Positions 1 through 11,738 of a stretch of DNA of 64,000 bases are shown piece after piece. The notes under the pieces were generated by a model, which did no database searches, was not told the DNA's origin, and was given only the letters and a program-made list of their open reading frames with translations. The position numbers were made by a program, and so were the translations under genes. Location of the stretch: positions 41,052,943 to 41,116,942 of the forward strand of contig OX388347.1 of assembly GCA_947579665.1 (NCBI GenBank), in the 5' to 3' direction. Each line of letters starts with the position of its first letter. The stretch's first letter is position 1. The stretch comes from Sympetrum striolatum. Its lineage: Eukaryota > Arthropoda > Insecta > Odonata > Libellulidae.

Positions 1-1405
1 ATTCCCAATCAAGTGTAACAGTGAGAACTCAGTAGAGCTTATTCGTGTCAAGGCCCTATTTCTTTTGAAACAACTATAATTCCATACCATTAGAAGGCAT
101 TTTACCTAACAGCATACCGTAAAGAAGGATATTACCTCCTACACGCTAGTTCGAGCATATCAAATGGAGGCATATTAGTAAACAGGCCTTTCAGACAGCA
201 GAAAACCATATCTAGCGCACTGTTTCGCAAAGAGATTAAAGTCGCGCGACACGACAGGACACGAATAAAAACACAATTCTTAACATCGGCGTAAATGTAA
301 CACATGGAGAAGTTCATCAGTTAGAATCGCCCATGAAAGGATGTTTTGTTTTTCGATCTGGTACGCAGAGCATCTCTCAAAGGAATTAAGCAAGGACGAG
401 TGCAATTAGGTCAACGCTTCTCTCTCTTGGTGAGGAATAACTCTTGCAGAACATAAGAGCCAATGCTAAAGGGATCACGTCGTACTCCTTTTGCACGAGC
501 GACTCCAAAGGCTATCGCTTTTGCGGAAGACATTCATTTCATCGAGCATGAAACATTGCTCTCAGTATGAGCGGAATTTCCTGAAATCAAGGATTGTGTC
601 TTTAATGATCTTGTCCAGAGGTGCTCAGGCAGTCAATTGCGCGGATTTTTACGGAAAATGCTCCTTTTCTTCTAGAATTAAGTTATCTTTTGATAAACTG
701 TGACCATAAAAACTAATGAATTAGTTATCCACTATAAATTCAGAAAAAAACTCGCAAAAAGATGGAACGTCTCAACTTTGAAGAAAAGGTTTCTAATTCT
801 CGCATATGATATCACGTCAATATTTATAGATTATAATTATAAGTCTTGTTTTAATTATTATAGGTTTTCCTACAATTAACCAAGGCTATAAAAATTTAAA
901 AAATAGGTATCCATACTTAATTCGGAGAAAGTCTTGCATATACGTACATGTAACTCCTCTACTTTGCTTTTAAGAAGTAGAGGTTTCTAATCCTTGTGTA
1001 TAATATCATATTAAAAATCATAACTTATAATTATAAGAATTTAGTATTTGTTATAGAAATATATATATCTTAAATTATCTTTAAATATTCCGTATTTTTC
1101 TGCTCCACGTATTTTGGGAAAATAATAACTCTTCTGGCACCATTTGATACGGTTTACCGTGGAGATATGAAGCGATCTATTATACAACCTGATATAATAA
1201 ATAACAATTTAAATTAAATGGAAATAAATACAAGTACAAGAAGAGGTAAAAGATTAGTACTGAAATACCGAGCTTTTATAATCAAATCAGGATGCTACAC
1301 ACAATTTTGCCCAGTATGACGATGAGAAAGATAAAATATATTTACATAATTCAGGTTATATAGCTATTGTCAACATTTGTAATACTCTCACATTCTTTAT
1401 AAGGT
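1..1405. other. AT-rich non-coding stretch
   Basis: The sequence is AT-rich with stops in every frame. Short open frames of 60-80 codons show no family resemblance. No repeat, RNA gene or promoter is recognised here. Confidence 0.6.
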
Positions 1406-2195
1406 AATTCCGGATGAGATGCCCCACCGGGAGAGACGCCCCAGTCGTAGTATTTTTAAGGAAAACTACAATATTACTCTACGGATGGTGTTCGTCAGCA
1501 AGTTGGAATGCCTGTCTATCTCCAAGAGTTTCACTGCGATTAATTCTTTTTACGCAATTTTGTAGCATCATTTTAAGTAGGTACTGTTTTGTTCCGCCCT
1601 GTTATAAGGTAGAGTATAATTTTTCTGGTTGGCAGCAGTTTAAATGTTTGAATATTTTTAATTAAAGGGCGAAAATTTGTAGCTATAGGTTCATCTGATA
1701 TCCACGTGCAGTGACTGGCCATCTTGGACAAAGTGCAGCCCCACGGGCTGCAAGGGCATCTCTTCCGTACTGAAAGGATAGATGCCCCACCTCTTCTCGG
1801 TATAGATGCCCCAGTGCTATCTTTAGGTAAATGTTCCTTATTAGTATCAATTTATCATCTAAAAACATCAAAATTCTCATAATTTTTTTCAGTTAAAACG
1901 AAAATATTTTGTGTTTCTTTTAGCCCCCATTCATACCAATTGCAAATTTTATTATAATTTTAAATTTATATTTTTCTCTAAGTGTACTACACTTTTTGGC
2001 TAAATTTTTGCAAATGGAACTTCCAAATCGGTTTTTAATTCAACTTAGATGTTTAGTTATATCCTGATTTCAAGTTAAATTTAACAATTTTGTAATATAG
2101 AATGCGCTTTCCAGATTAAATTCAGTTTAAGCTAATGGGACATCCCTCCCACAGAGGTGGGAGGGTCTCATCCGTACAACCGGAAGAGATGGCCA
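1406..2195. mobile_element. Possible DNA-transposon derivative with GATGCCCCAC motifs
   Basis: Two GC-rich ends bracket about 750 bp of AT-rich DNA. The left end carries CCGGATGAGATGCCCCACC and the right end, read on the minus strand, carries ACGGATGAGACCCTCCCACC, so they form an imperfect inverted pair of roughly 20 bp. The block GATGCCCCA recurs near 1419, 1781 and 1805, with GACGCCCCA at 1435. CGGAAGAGATG followed by C or G and CC occurs inverted at 1754-1767 and direct at 2181-2194. This resembles a non-autonomous element with terminal and subterminal transposase sites. No transposase, target duplication or known superfamily signature was found, so it may be a motif-rich regulatory segment instead. 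Confidence 0.35.
2144..2165. repeat. Short GC-rich hairpin
   Basis: Nine-base arms CCCTCCCAC and GTGGGAGGG flank a four-base loop. It sits at the right end of the possible element at 1.4-2.2 kb and is conspicuous against AT-rich surroundings. No T-run follows, so a terminator role is not suggested. Confidence 0.75.
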
Positions 2196-3207
2196 AATGC
2201 AGGGATGCAGAAAAAGTTTAATATTTTGGGTGAAAATGTTTTTAAACAAACTTTGTTTACATACTGCTAATAACCAATAAATTATATGTTTTATCACGGA
2301 GTTTCACAATCTTGTTATCACCGAAGTCATTGATATGGAGTCTTTTCCTTAGGTGGAGCATCTTTACCAGAATTACCTGATACAGGTAATAGCAAGATTG
2401 ATTTAAGTGAATATTTTACCTCTTTTCGAAACCCTAATTAATTTCAAAAACGTAATGAATCTACGTGTTACCTTAAAATTTGAGACCATTTCCACCCTTT
2501 CTTCTATGCTAGAGTATATCCTCTTATAAAAATCAATTTCCAATACGTAGTTTCCAAGTTAAGCAATTCCTCCATCTGAAAATTAGTTGGTCTTTATGGG
2601 AAACCTACTAATTTGAATGAGATTGAGGAAGAAATTCTTCATAAGGATCCATGCAGGAAAATTAATTGATTTAAAATTACTCTCTGAGATTCTATCTATG
2701 TTGATATTCTGGAAATGATCTTTTTATTCAAGTCAAAAACGGCCTACCGACGAAATCATTTTGTCACATGCGATTTACAGGAAAGCCTCACCTCTTATAT
2801 AGCAAGAAATTATTCGGCTTGGTCCATTTTTTCTAAAAAGTAATTCGGTTGTTTTACTGCACAACTTTTTAAATATATACGTGCCTGAATTGCTAACTTA
2901 TTTATACTAACAAACGAAAATATAATGGACCCTCATTATAATTCGTGAATTTTAAGGAATTATAGGAAACCATACTATCTTAACCAATGAAGCTATTGCC
3001 TTATTCATAAAAATCAGTAAACTGTAGATGATCCCAATATTTTTGTATAATAAAGATTTTTCCAAAGCTCTTGCGCTTCAAATGAAAAATTTTTAAGAAT
3101 ACAATTGATTTAAGTAAATACTTATCTCAACTTCGTGCATACAATACATTTCAATTTGGTTATGATCTATCACTATAGTATTTTGCCCCGTAGCTGACAT
3201 GAGCGCC
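2196..3207. other. AT-rich non-coding stretch
   Basis: I see nothing beyond AT-rich sequence with frequent stops on both strands. Confidence 0.55.
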
Positions 3208-3335
3208 AATCCCCTGTCATTAGCTGCTAATAGCTTTGCAAAGGAAATGAGACATACTAGGCAAGAGCTTTAGAGCTAGGCTAAGAGACTACTGAGCCAG
3301 AATGCTATGATTGAGGATAGTACACGTAAGAGCAG
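3208..3335 (+). repeat. Dispersed repeat family R, copy 4 (diverged)
   Basis: The order of blocks matches three other loci: ATCCCCTGTC, then GAAATGAGACATACTAGGCA, then TGAGCCAGAATGCTAT. The other copies are at 32395-32505 and 33620-33772 (plus) and 37005-37155 (minus). Family R has no visible coding capacity. It could be a SINE body or the 3' tail of a LINE. This is the most diverged copy. Confidence 0.55.
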
Positions 3336-3840
3336 GGCAATGACCAACTGCATGACACATCATAGTATTCAAAGGTGAGGTGATCATTTAGCATCATTCT
3401 TACTTCAAAAGCTTTTATATCATTACAACCAGGATCGAGACTGAGATAAAAGGTGTATAGGACAGAAAGTATAGAAGGGAAGTATTCTACTTCATTTACT
3501 CTTATTTATCGGTAGGAACTTGGCTAAGACGTATACGTTCAAAATAATTGTATGTAAAAGCATTTATAGCCCTAAAATATCATGCTTCTCTTACAACAAA
3601 ATTTTCTTCTATTGGTTTCCCGAAAATAGGCTGTATTCCGCATAAGATATGGAAATAAAGGGCTCGAGCTTTTATGTAAGGAAACTTTCGACAGCGCTCC
3701 ACGGGCCGTAGAAAAGTATCCAACCACAGCTTTCGGATAAAAACTTCCGTTCTAAAGGAATATTCAAATTCCACCTAGAGAGGAGAGAAGAAACGGTACA
3801 TCAAACCATGGAAATGCTGCTCGTGGAGCGAAATTTTTCT
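3336..3840. other. Non-coding stretch
   Basis: Mixed-composition sequence without recognisable genes or repeats. A 64-codon minus-strand frame near 3580-3774 is not recognised. Confidence 0.5.
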
Positions 3841-4440
3841 CCACATTCCCCCTACACCTTTAGCAGCACAAAATCTCCGTCCCTAATTCTGTTTATGGTG
3901 CGTGTTTTCCTTCGGTTTCCAACCCAATTTTCGAAAAAAAGAACAAACGGTTTCCTCGCGACGCGGAAGAAAACGCAGTAAAAAGCGGAAAAAATACCTT
4001 CGGCATAGGTGTGCCCCACTCTGAGAAAAAAAATCACAGGCAGCGGAGGGATGTGTGGAAAGAAAGATTCCAGTTTCCGTAACGCTCCACATGCCGCGAA
4101 AAAAGAATCCGATTTTACATGCCTTTGTCTGATTTCGGGAAAGAATGGCGGCGCGTGAAAGAGAGAAAAACGGGGAAAGAGATATTCGGGAGAGATGAGG
4201 GAAGGGACACGGAATGGGGATCGGCGAGGTGTGGGGAAGGGCGAGTGGGGTCAGCGGGTCAACATCCACGATGCGTTCGGGAAAGCCCTCCGAGGTCCCT
4301 CTCTCCGTTGGATTTTCCAACTTGGCAAACTCGTAAAAGCCTGACCGATGGTGTTGAATTGAGTCGTTTCTGGAGGGGCAAACGGATGGACGTCGAAACG
4401 GAACCTTTTCGCGGTTGTTTACGATCGGAGAGGTTAAATT
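3841..4440. other. GC-richer island with CpG and purine skew
   Basis: This is one of about twenty islands of 300-700 bp that stand out from the AT-rich background by CpG dinucleotides and runs of G and A. Open frames run on both strands (minus 3883-4320, 145 codons; plus 4119-4442, 107 codons). They overlap, are skewed in composition and resemble no family I know, so I do not call a gene. It could be a regulatory CpG-rich region or a decayed repeat. Confidence 0.45.
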
Positions 4441-5082
4441 GATTGAATGAATTGTATCAATTCGTCGGAAGTTTTGCCTCCACGAAGTGATAGGTTATTT
4501 TTTTCCCTGACCCTCTGATTTTTGTCGGGGTCTTTTTTTCGTACTTTTATGTCATCTTCCGGCGGTCTCGCACAATTCCGGCCCGAATTAGGGTATCGCT
4601 GTTTTTTTCCACCGTTTGTTTTGAATTTTGGTGGTATGCTGCGATTGAATGTATCGGTGCTTTCTTTCGAATTTTAGCGATGGATGGTTTCATGAAATAC
4701 TGCAGGAAAGTAAGTGAAATTGTATTATTTGAAGATAAAAGGAACAGGTCTACTTTTAAAGGCCAATATAAATTCTGTTGTAAAGGTTTAACAAGCTCTC
4801 AGATTTGAAGGAAAAGCGGAGCTACTACCAATTAAAGGAGCAGGCAAAGGATAGAAAAGGTTAAAAATGTTCAGCTGCAACCTTTCTCAAGACTGATTCA
4901 TTTTGATGACAACGAATTCTGTAATTCAAAGTATCTCACATGCAGTCTTAAATTAACTAGGTTGAATATTCTATGATTCATTTATTTCAATATTGTAATT
5001 TTCCTTCTTTATTTTATTATATTTAATAGAATGAAATTAAAGCATTCATTAAATTATTAATTCGTTAAAGGAAATAAAATTA
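4441..5082. other. AT-rich non-coding stretch
   Basis: I see no gene or repeat here. The composition falls back to AT-rich after the island at 3.8-4.4 kb. Confidence 0.5.
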
Positions 5083-5640
5083 GTGCATTTGGCTGAATTT
5101 TTATTCCTTCTTCTTTATTCTATATGTATGCTCGATTTTCACAGCGTTTTTATTATGAACCATCATTATGTATCGTGGTGTGTTTTACTGATGTTGATTG
5201 TGAAGTATGTTTTTGGTATTAAATCGACAGGTGTACATCTCAATGATCATATGTACGTAGGGTTTCTGATAGGTTTTATCCTCTATTCAAATGTAAATCA
5301 GAAGCAATAGGTTCTTTTGTATCGTACTTACAATAAGCTGTAATAATTTTTATGTATGTTACTAAGGATCTACTATAAGGACTATAATAAATTATGCATA
5401 TTTGTTGTAAAACTGTTTTCTGCTTTAAAAAATAGTTTTAGCTATTTAATGATCAAAGAAAGCTCGTATTAAACAATCTTATTACAGAAAGTTAACTATC
5501 CCATATATCTTTTATATAGAACTATTAACGTCAATCGATTTTGTTTAGTCATTTGTCTCATTATATTTATAACTGATCAAATTCGTATTATTTATCTGAT
5601 TTTTTATATTTTATGTCGTATAAATTCGTTTTTTCAATAC
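5083..5640 (+). repeat. Segmental duplication S, copy 1 (uninterrupted)
   Basis: This stretch aligns by eye with a second copy near 10.3-11.6 kb. Shared blocks include CAGCGTTTT, CTGATGTTGAT, ATTAAATCGA, TCAAATGTAA and TAGGATCT-like words in the same order. 5083-5240 corresponds to 10321-10466 and 5235-5560 to 11095-11400. Copy 1 lacks the roughly 630 bp that separate those parts in copy 2. A 75-codon frame at 5083-5310 is not preserved in copy 2, so the shared unit is probably non-coding. Confidence 0.7.
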
Positions 5641-6345
5641 TGAATCTCAATTTCACACAACGTTAGTCGGATATTTGGATCAGCTACGGTTTAGATTTTG
5701 AATCGCACATTCCCTACAGAAGTTATTTTTTCACAAATGAAACAGAGGAAAATTTTCGGTCATTTCGATTCGATTTCGGATTTCAGTTACTCAGTCCGAA
5801 ATCATTTCGCCATGGAAACTAAGGGCGTTAAAGGCAATGTAAACATATCACGACTGTCCGACCTTTGTGTAATATTCATTCTACCACGTCCGCGAGGCTC
5901 CGACTCCCCGTAAAGTAACGCAGAAATTTCGAGCGCGATTATTATTTAAGGCGGCGTATACTCTATCCGGGATTACAATATACGACAGCCATTAAGTACC
6001 GAGTTAGAAACGTCGCCGGAAGGGCGTGGCAATTGAAAAGGGCGCCTCGTAAAATACGCATCTTTTTCCGCAGATTGTCGTATTTTCCCGTTTCACTTGT
6101 CCCAACGAACAACGCGCCTCCCACATTCTCTTGCCCGCTTTTTCGATTTGGTTTTCCCAACTCACATTCGCTCTTTCTCATTTCTCCGTTCCCTGTTTTC
6201 CGCCTCCCCTTTCCTCTTCTCCTGTCACTATCACACCTTCCTTCGCCAACCCTTTTCATTTTATTCGCTCCCTCAAATCTCTCTTTTTGACATGTTTCCT
6301 TCTCTTTGGCCTTGATACCTAGAGTCAAGCTAATGGGCTGGGTGT
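5641..6345. other. Island with pyrimidine-rich strand bias
   Basis: From about 5930 the DNA becomes CpG-containing, and 6065-6300 is strongly pyrimidine-rich on the plus strand, with many TTCC, TCTC and CCTT words. Several overlapping short open frames are a by-product of this bias. No domain is recognisable. Confidence 0.5.
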
Positions 6346-6350
6346 TTAGC

Positions 6351-7390
6351 TATTTAATCATTTTGCATTTGATCATTTTTCCCGCAATACATGTTGATAA
6401 TGCGTGATGTTGGTAAAGAGATTAAATGGCATATTTTAAAGTCTCAGAATCACAACATACGTGTATTTTCAATCTTAATTTTTAGGAACATACTTTGAAT
6501 TTCTAGTAGACATGAGTAAATTACCGGCGTAAGAATATTGTAGCTAAACTAATTTCCTAACTACCTTGCGTTGTTCCAAACTACATGTTTAATATACTTC
6601 CTTAGCTCATTTAGGTGAATTCCTTAAGTTAGCTAGTGAATCGTGTACAATATGTGTCAAAACGGCTGAATGTAGTATGCAATAAAATAAAATGATTTAA
6701 TGGAAGGTATATAATATTTTGATTCGATACGCAGTATTGAATGATATTAAAACATAAAGTTTTAATAAAAATAATGCCCAATATACATACATTTTAAAAT
6801 CGTGTTCTTTTAAATAGATGCTATTAATCCTAATTATAAAGATAAGAACGAAATGATTCCTGTTTTTGTTTCCGAATTAGATGAAGGTATTTATCTATTT
6901 ATTTATTTTGCGTTTGATCAAATTTTCAGCAATATAAGTTGATAAGTTTCTTTGCGAAAAAGATGAATTGGCTGAATTTCAGGGGAGATAGTCGAGCTTA
7001 GTGTCACTACCTACGTTTTTCTTCCATCATAACTGCATATGAACACATGCTTGAACCCTACTAGAAGTGAGTAAATTACTAGTGTGAGAAACATTTTGTA
7101 AATTAATCTTCCAACTACCGAATCTGTTGCTATCTACTTATTTAAAAACTTCTCTTAGCTCATTAACATATTTTTTGAAATCAGCAAATGCATGGGTCAC
7201 AGTTCACATTATTACGGTTGAATGCAGTATTTAATAATGTAGAATAATCTAATTAAGATGTGTAATATTTTAATTAAATAGGAGGTGTTGAATAACATCA
7301 AACTTTAAAGTCATGTTCAAAAATAATAATTTTATAACTATTACCTTTTAACGATAGCTTTTTATTCTGATACCAAAGATTGCAACTACC
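6351..7390 (+). repeat. Ancient ~545-bp tandem duplication
   Basis: Two diverged head-to-tail units start near 6351 and 6896. Colinear landmarks include TTTTGC then TTTGATCA, GTTGATAA, GAGTAAATTAC, CTTAGCTCATT, GGTTGAATGCAGTAT (GGCTGAATGTAGTAT in unit 1) and TGTAATATTTT-like sequence. Units differ by many substitutions and small indels, so the duplication is old. No coding frame is conserved between units. Confidence 0.75.
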
Positions 7391-9395
7391 TAATTAATTA
7401 ATCATCTTTTTTCTTCATATTATAAATGTAACAATGCAGCCGTAAATGTAATTGAATCTATACTAAACAAAAATACTTGTTTGCCTACCATTTCGTTATT
7501 ATTATTATTACGATAATACAACAAGCAGATTAAAAATCTGGTGGAAGTGGTTATATCCCCCATCATTGAATTAATATAAACGTAAGCACTTCAATTCAAG
7601 CCCGGAAGAAGGTAACGAATTTTCATTGAGCTGTAAATGACATATCTAGTTCAAGATATACTAATACAGAAGGAGTTAAAAATAGCTAGGAAATTCGGTT
7701 GGCGCCTGATGATTCGGCAACCAAATTTACATAACTCTTTGATGTACGCTACCTGCGACACGCCTCTTTTTTTTCCTCGTTTAATATATCCCGTCCAGAA
7801 TAGAAAACTCGGAGAAAAATAAACTCGAGGAAGTATGGAATGAATCAACGGGAAGTACAAATTTATTCTGTATGTTTTTAGATCATTCATAATCCAATCG
7901 ATCAAATTCCAATTAAAATTCAAAACCAACGGGATGATTGCTCTGAACGAAAATGGATTACCCTCAAGCACGCATAGTGCCAGTTCTTAGGCTCAAACCA
8001 GTCTTTCCTAAAAATTTCTAAAATCATGTAAATTTAAAATAAAGGGAGGCGTTAGAGTGAGTTCACTACCAAGTTGGCTGATTTTAACGATTCAGTCCTG
8101 CCCTTTTTACGATTCTATTTGCTCCCTTGGTGACGCTGAATCCTCGAGCAGTTTTAGTTAGGAATTTTGAATATGAATTTCGGTTTTTCTTGGAAGATAT
8201 CCTGGAATCCAATTCAACGTTCTATTTTGCATCTTCTGTTGAGTTCTCTCCGAGTTTGGCCTGGTTCGCTCCGCTCGGAGGAGTTTTCGAATTCATTTAT
8301 CCTCTTTAAATGGATGCTGATAAATATTGATAGAGTAAGCAGTGTGATGCCCATAAACTGCATATAAGGTCAAGATCTTTCTATTAATGTCCTCACTGAA
8401 GAGCACTATTTTTATATTGGAAATTAAAAGCATTTGCTAGATACACGTACACATATGTGCTCAATTCAGTGCATCAACTTCATATTCGTAAACCTTACAC
8501 CGATAGATATCTTTTACAGGTAAAACTAAATGTTATTGAAACCAACAAATTCAGAGTTGATAGGCTTTAAAACTAAAACCTTGCACTAAATTTTCGTTCA
8601 ACGGAAATCCAATCTTAACTTTGTAGGACATTGCGGACATAATATTTATGAATGCAAGAACACATACGCCATACAGCAAATATATCGATAAATTGGCCAG
8701 GATATCTCTCTCAATACGCACAAATACTATTCCAGAAAAGTCCTGAATTTTTTTTAATAGTACAAAGTAAATAATATACAATGATACCTATGTAGTTTTC
8801 CTATTATGAAATTAAGCTTTAAATTTTATTTATGTCTCCATGTATTCAAACTTAACATAAAATATATTTATTTACAGATGAAATTGGTACTTATACTCCT
8901 CAAATTGTCTTTTCCTTTATTCAAATGAATTTCTCCGTTACATTCTCTTTAACTCTGCATCTCGGTAATGGTACTGCATATTTTGGTATCGTTGAATACT
9001 TCTGCTGCAATGAATATTTAATACTATTTGCATGAATAGATATTGTTGAAAGTCAAAGCAACAAAAGATGTTACTACAAAGAAGCTTACATCATGGTAAG
9101 CAGCAATTAAAGTTTTACGTTTCATTCTAATACAAGTAACACCTTTACCATGTTATATCTTCTTTAGTATGACTTCAAATAGCATTCAATTGGACAATTC
9201 TTTTACGGAGCATAAAATTAAGGATATGCTACATATAATATTTCGAAGAAAACTTTTACATATACTGATGTTTAAATCCGTATATATCTTTCATTTTTCA
9301 TTATTTCTGTTTTCGTGATTGGTTTTCCTTTAAAATGAATATTCCTGGTCTATTATCAAAATACTGACATGAAATAACATTTTTACCTATGAGGT
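7391..9395. other. AT-rich non-coding stretch
   Basis: Opposed short frames at 7637-7971 and 8127-8367 show no recognisable domains. A small hairpin (CTCCGCTCGGAG) lies at 8269-8280. Nothing else was found. Confidence 0.5.
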
Positions 9396-9695
9396 GCCTC
9401 GGCGGCGCGGCGTAGCGGTTAAGGCGCTCGTCTGCCACACAGAGGGCTTGGGATCAATCCTCAGCCACGGCGGATTACCTACCGGCATTTTTCAAGGAGG
9501 CCACAGGTTGACTCAGCCTGTAAATGTCTAAAAGTGAATACTGGAGGTAAAATTCTGGAAAATTGTAGGCGGTAGAAGCGTAGTGCTGGCCACATTACCT
9601 TCATTCATACCGTTAGGCTAACTATTAGCAGCCTTAACCTGCTAACTCCCAAAAGCGTGAAACGCTTAGAAATAGCGTTACTACTACTTAGGAGG
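9396..9695 (+). mobile_element. tRNA-derived SINE
   Basis: The head near 9403-9475 resembles a tRNA gene. TAGCGGTTAAGGCG matches the Pol III A box and GGGATCAATCC, about 40 bases later, matches the B box. A tRNA-unrelated body of about 200 bp follows. The unit ends in a short TAC/TACT repeat, a common SINE tail. GAGGTG just before the head and GGAGGTG just after the tail may be remnants of a target-site duplication. SINEs of this type are transcribed by RNA polymerase III and mobilised by LINE proteins. The anticodon arm is degenerate, so it is not a working tRNA gene. Confidence 0.75.
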
Positions 9696-10165
9696 TGAAA
9701 ACATACCCTTCAGAGAACACAGAGAATGTAGCAATATAATGTAAAGCACCGAATATATACTTTCTTTACTTTATATCTCTTATTTTTACACGTAAATTAC
9801 CAACGTTTCGACCCCTTTTGTTGCTTGAATTTTGAGAATAAACTGTTCACTCTATTTGTCAAGAATGACTAGGAATTTCATTTTTAAATTCAAAGAAATA
9901 TTTACGTTAAACTCATAGTATTCCGAACGAATGGAAGGAGTTGAATTTTTCGTTTACGTCCAAGTTCGCGTTTCCTTATCAAGAAAAAAATTCCCATACG
10001 TCTTCATTATCTTCTTCGCCCACCTTTTCATTGCAATACCTTTGACTCAAAATATACACGTTTTCTTCACTTTTTACTTTCTTTATTTTCGGTTTCCTTC
10101 CCACTCATTTCATCGCTCTCCCCTCCTCTACTTTACGCGACACCACCGGCGTTCCATCGCCGTTT
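9696..10165. other. Non-coding stretch, becoming pyrimidine-rich
   Basis: After the SINE the DNA is AT-rich to about 9930, then pyrimidine-rich on the plus strand through 10165. A 100-codon plus frame at 9931-10233 lies in this biased DNA and is not recognised. Confidence 0.45.
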
Positions 10166-10302
10166 CATTTTTACCCTTTTTCCGCGTCCGACAAGTGTTG
10201 ATTTTGACGTTATTTTCACTCTCGTCCGCGTAAACGATAACATTCCGTTCGTGAAAAAAGCGCGCATCGCGCCGCACTTCTTCGGGAGTGCGATACCGAA
10301 AA
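10166..10302 (+). repeat. 137-bp direct repeat A, copy 1
   Basis: This CpG-containing block closely matches 11602-11738 with only scattered substitutions. Shared words include GCGTCCGACAAGTGTTGATT, GACGTTATTTTCACTCT and CACTTCTTCGGGAGT. The pair brackets the second copy of segmental duplication S, and the starts are 1436 bp apart. The arrangement could be an LTR-like pair or a tandem duplication; no TG...CA ends, primer-binding site or gag-pol frame was seen. Confidence 0.8.
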
Positions 10303-10320
10303 GTTTTGTTTTACCGTTTA

Positions 10321-11601
10321 GTGTATTTGGTAGAGTTGAAATATTTATTTCCTCTTTATGCTACATCTATGCTCGTTATTTACAGCGTTTTGATTACGAA
10401 ATATTATTATGTATGTTCCTGATGTTGATCGTTAAGTACGTGTTTGGAATTAAATCGAGGGGTACGTGAGACAGAACACAGTAGTGCGGTAAAACGGGAT
10501 ACCGAATTATTTCAGCCCAATTAGTGTTTTTACCTATGGGAAAACGACTCATACACGTTGGATTATTGATGTACACTGAAAAAATAGTACTACCGAGTAC
10601 AAAGGGTAAAAAAATCCATCTTTTAGTGACAATGAAAATGAGGACGACTGCATTTACTGATAGTGGAAGGCTGGATAAGATGTGCCAGTTGCCCTTTAGT
10701 GGACAAACAATATGTACTCCGTGATAGATAGTGAAGACGATGAGGCCACTCACATGTTTATTATGTGAGGGACTTGTGTATTTCATGCTCTACATAAGTA
10801 ACCCTCTATTTTAACGGTTTTAAGGTTAAGTTTTAAGTCCGTATTATTTTTCATCATTGTAACATAGTACCCCCTTTGCCCCAGGGTTGAAACAAAATGG
10901 GGAAGGTTGCTATGTTTTGAAATACTATTAATAATGTGAAAATGCTAAATTCTCAGTACCAAATTTATGATTTTTCACGAAGTTAACATTGTATTGTAGG
11001 TTTTCATAAAATAATATCGTAACTTCTCACTTTCCTTTTACTCCCCATAAAAAAACTTAGAAAAATAATATTTCCGTAATGTTACACCTTCCTCTACATC
11101 TCAAGATATTATATACGTTAGATCGTTTTTTTATTCCTTTCTTCAAATGTAACTCAGAAGAGGTAGGTTCATCTATAAAGTACTAAGCTGTGATTATTTT
11201 TATTTATGTTACCTAGGATCTGTTACACATATTATTCATGCATGTAGTAAAAACAATTTTCTGTTTAAAAATAATTTTATTCTTTTAATAATCCAAGAGA
11301 GACATTTTAATAATCCAAGGTATATTATCACCTAAAAGTAACTTCTCCCTTTTACCTTTTATACTTAACTTTTACGTGCATTGAGTTTATTTAATTATGT
11401 ATCTTTCTAAGTGTGTATCATTGATTGAAGATATAGAGGATTTATATGTTTTTATTTGTCTGCTTTTTATATTCTATTTTTATATATTTATTACATTTTT
11501 AGAGGAAGTATTTTTATTACCTGATTTTTGTTTTATTTTTATATATTTAGTAAATATTTAGAGGATTTATTTTTCATTTAATCTGATTTTAAATATTTCT
11601 A
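10321..11601 (+). repeat. Segmental duplication S, copy 2 (interrupted)
   Basis: 10321-10466 and 11095-11400 align with parts of 5083-5560 in the same order and orientation. They are separated here by about 630 bp absent from copy 1. The far end grades into an AT-rich imperfect tandem repeat. The block lies between the two copies of direct repeat A. Confidence 0.7.
10467..11093. mobile_element. Insertion relative to duplication copy 1; possible transposase relic
   Basis: This block is present only in the second copy of segment S, so it is an insertion here or a deletion there. The plus frame at 10524-10724 ends in residues that loosely recall the C-terminal part of piggyBac-type transposases: a lysine-rich strand followed by LLVTM, and later GRLDKM where that family usually has GGVDKMD. 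The frame stops soon after. No clear terminal repeats or TTAA duplication are visible, so the assignment is weak. Confidence 0.3.
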
Positions 11602-11605
11602 CATT
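11435..11605 (+). repeat. AT-rich imperfect tandem repeat, ~59-66 bp units
   Basis: Units begin with AGAGGA near 11435, 11501 and 11560. Each is followed by T-rich sequence with a TCTG or CCTGATTTT block and a TATATATTTA block. About 2.6 units are present and they run directly into direct repeat A copy 2. Confidence 0.65.
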
Positions 11606-11738
11606 TTTACCCTTTTTCGCGTCCGACAAGTGTTGATTTCGACGTTATTTTCACTCTGGTCCGGGAAAATGATAACATTCCCTCCGCGAAAAAAATCGCG
11701 CATCGCGCCACACTTCTTCGGGAGTCCGATAATGAAAA
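11602..11738 (+). repeat. 137-bp direct repeat A, copy 2
   Basis: This is the partner of 10166-10302, in the same orientation and of about equal length. Small differences are spread evenly, which argues against strong coding constraint. Confidence 0.8.

Noticed and set aside
3883..4442. Overlapping frames of 145 and 107 codons on opposite strands
   Set aside because: Both arise from the same purine-skewed island; neither peptide shows a motif or plausible splice context.
10166..11738. Compact LTR retrotransposon between 137-bp repeats
   Set aside because: There are no TG...CA termini, primer-binding site, polypurine tract or gag-pol frame; the interior is a duplicated non-coding segment.
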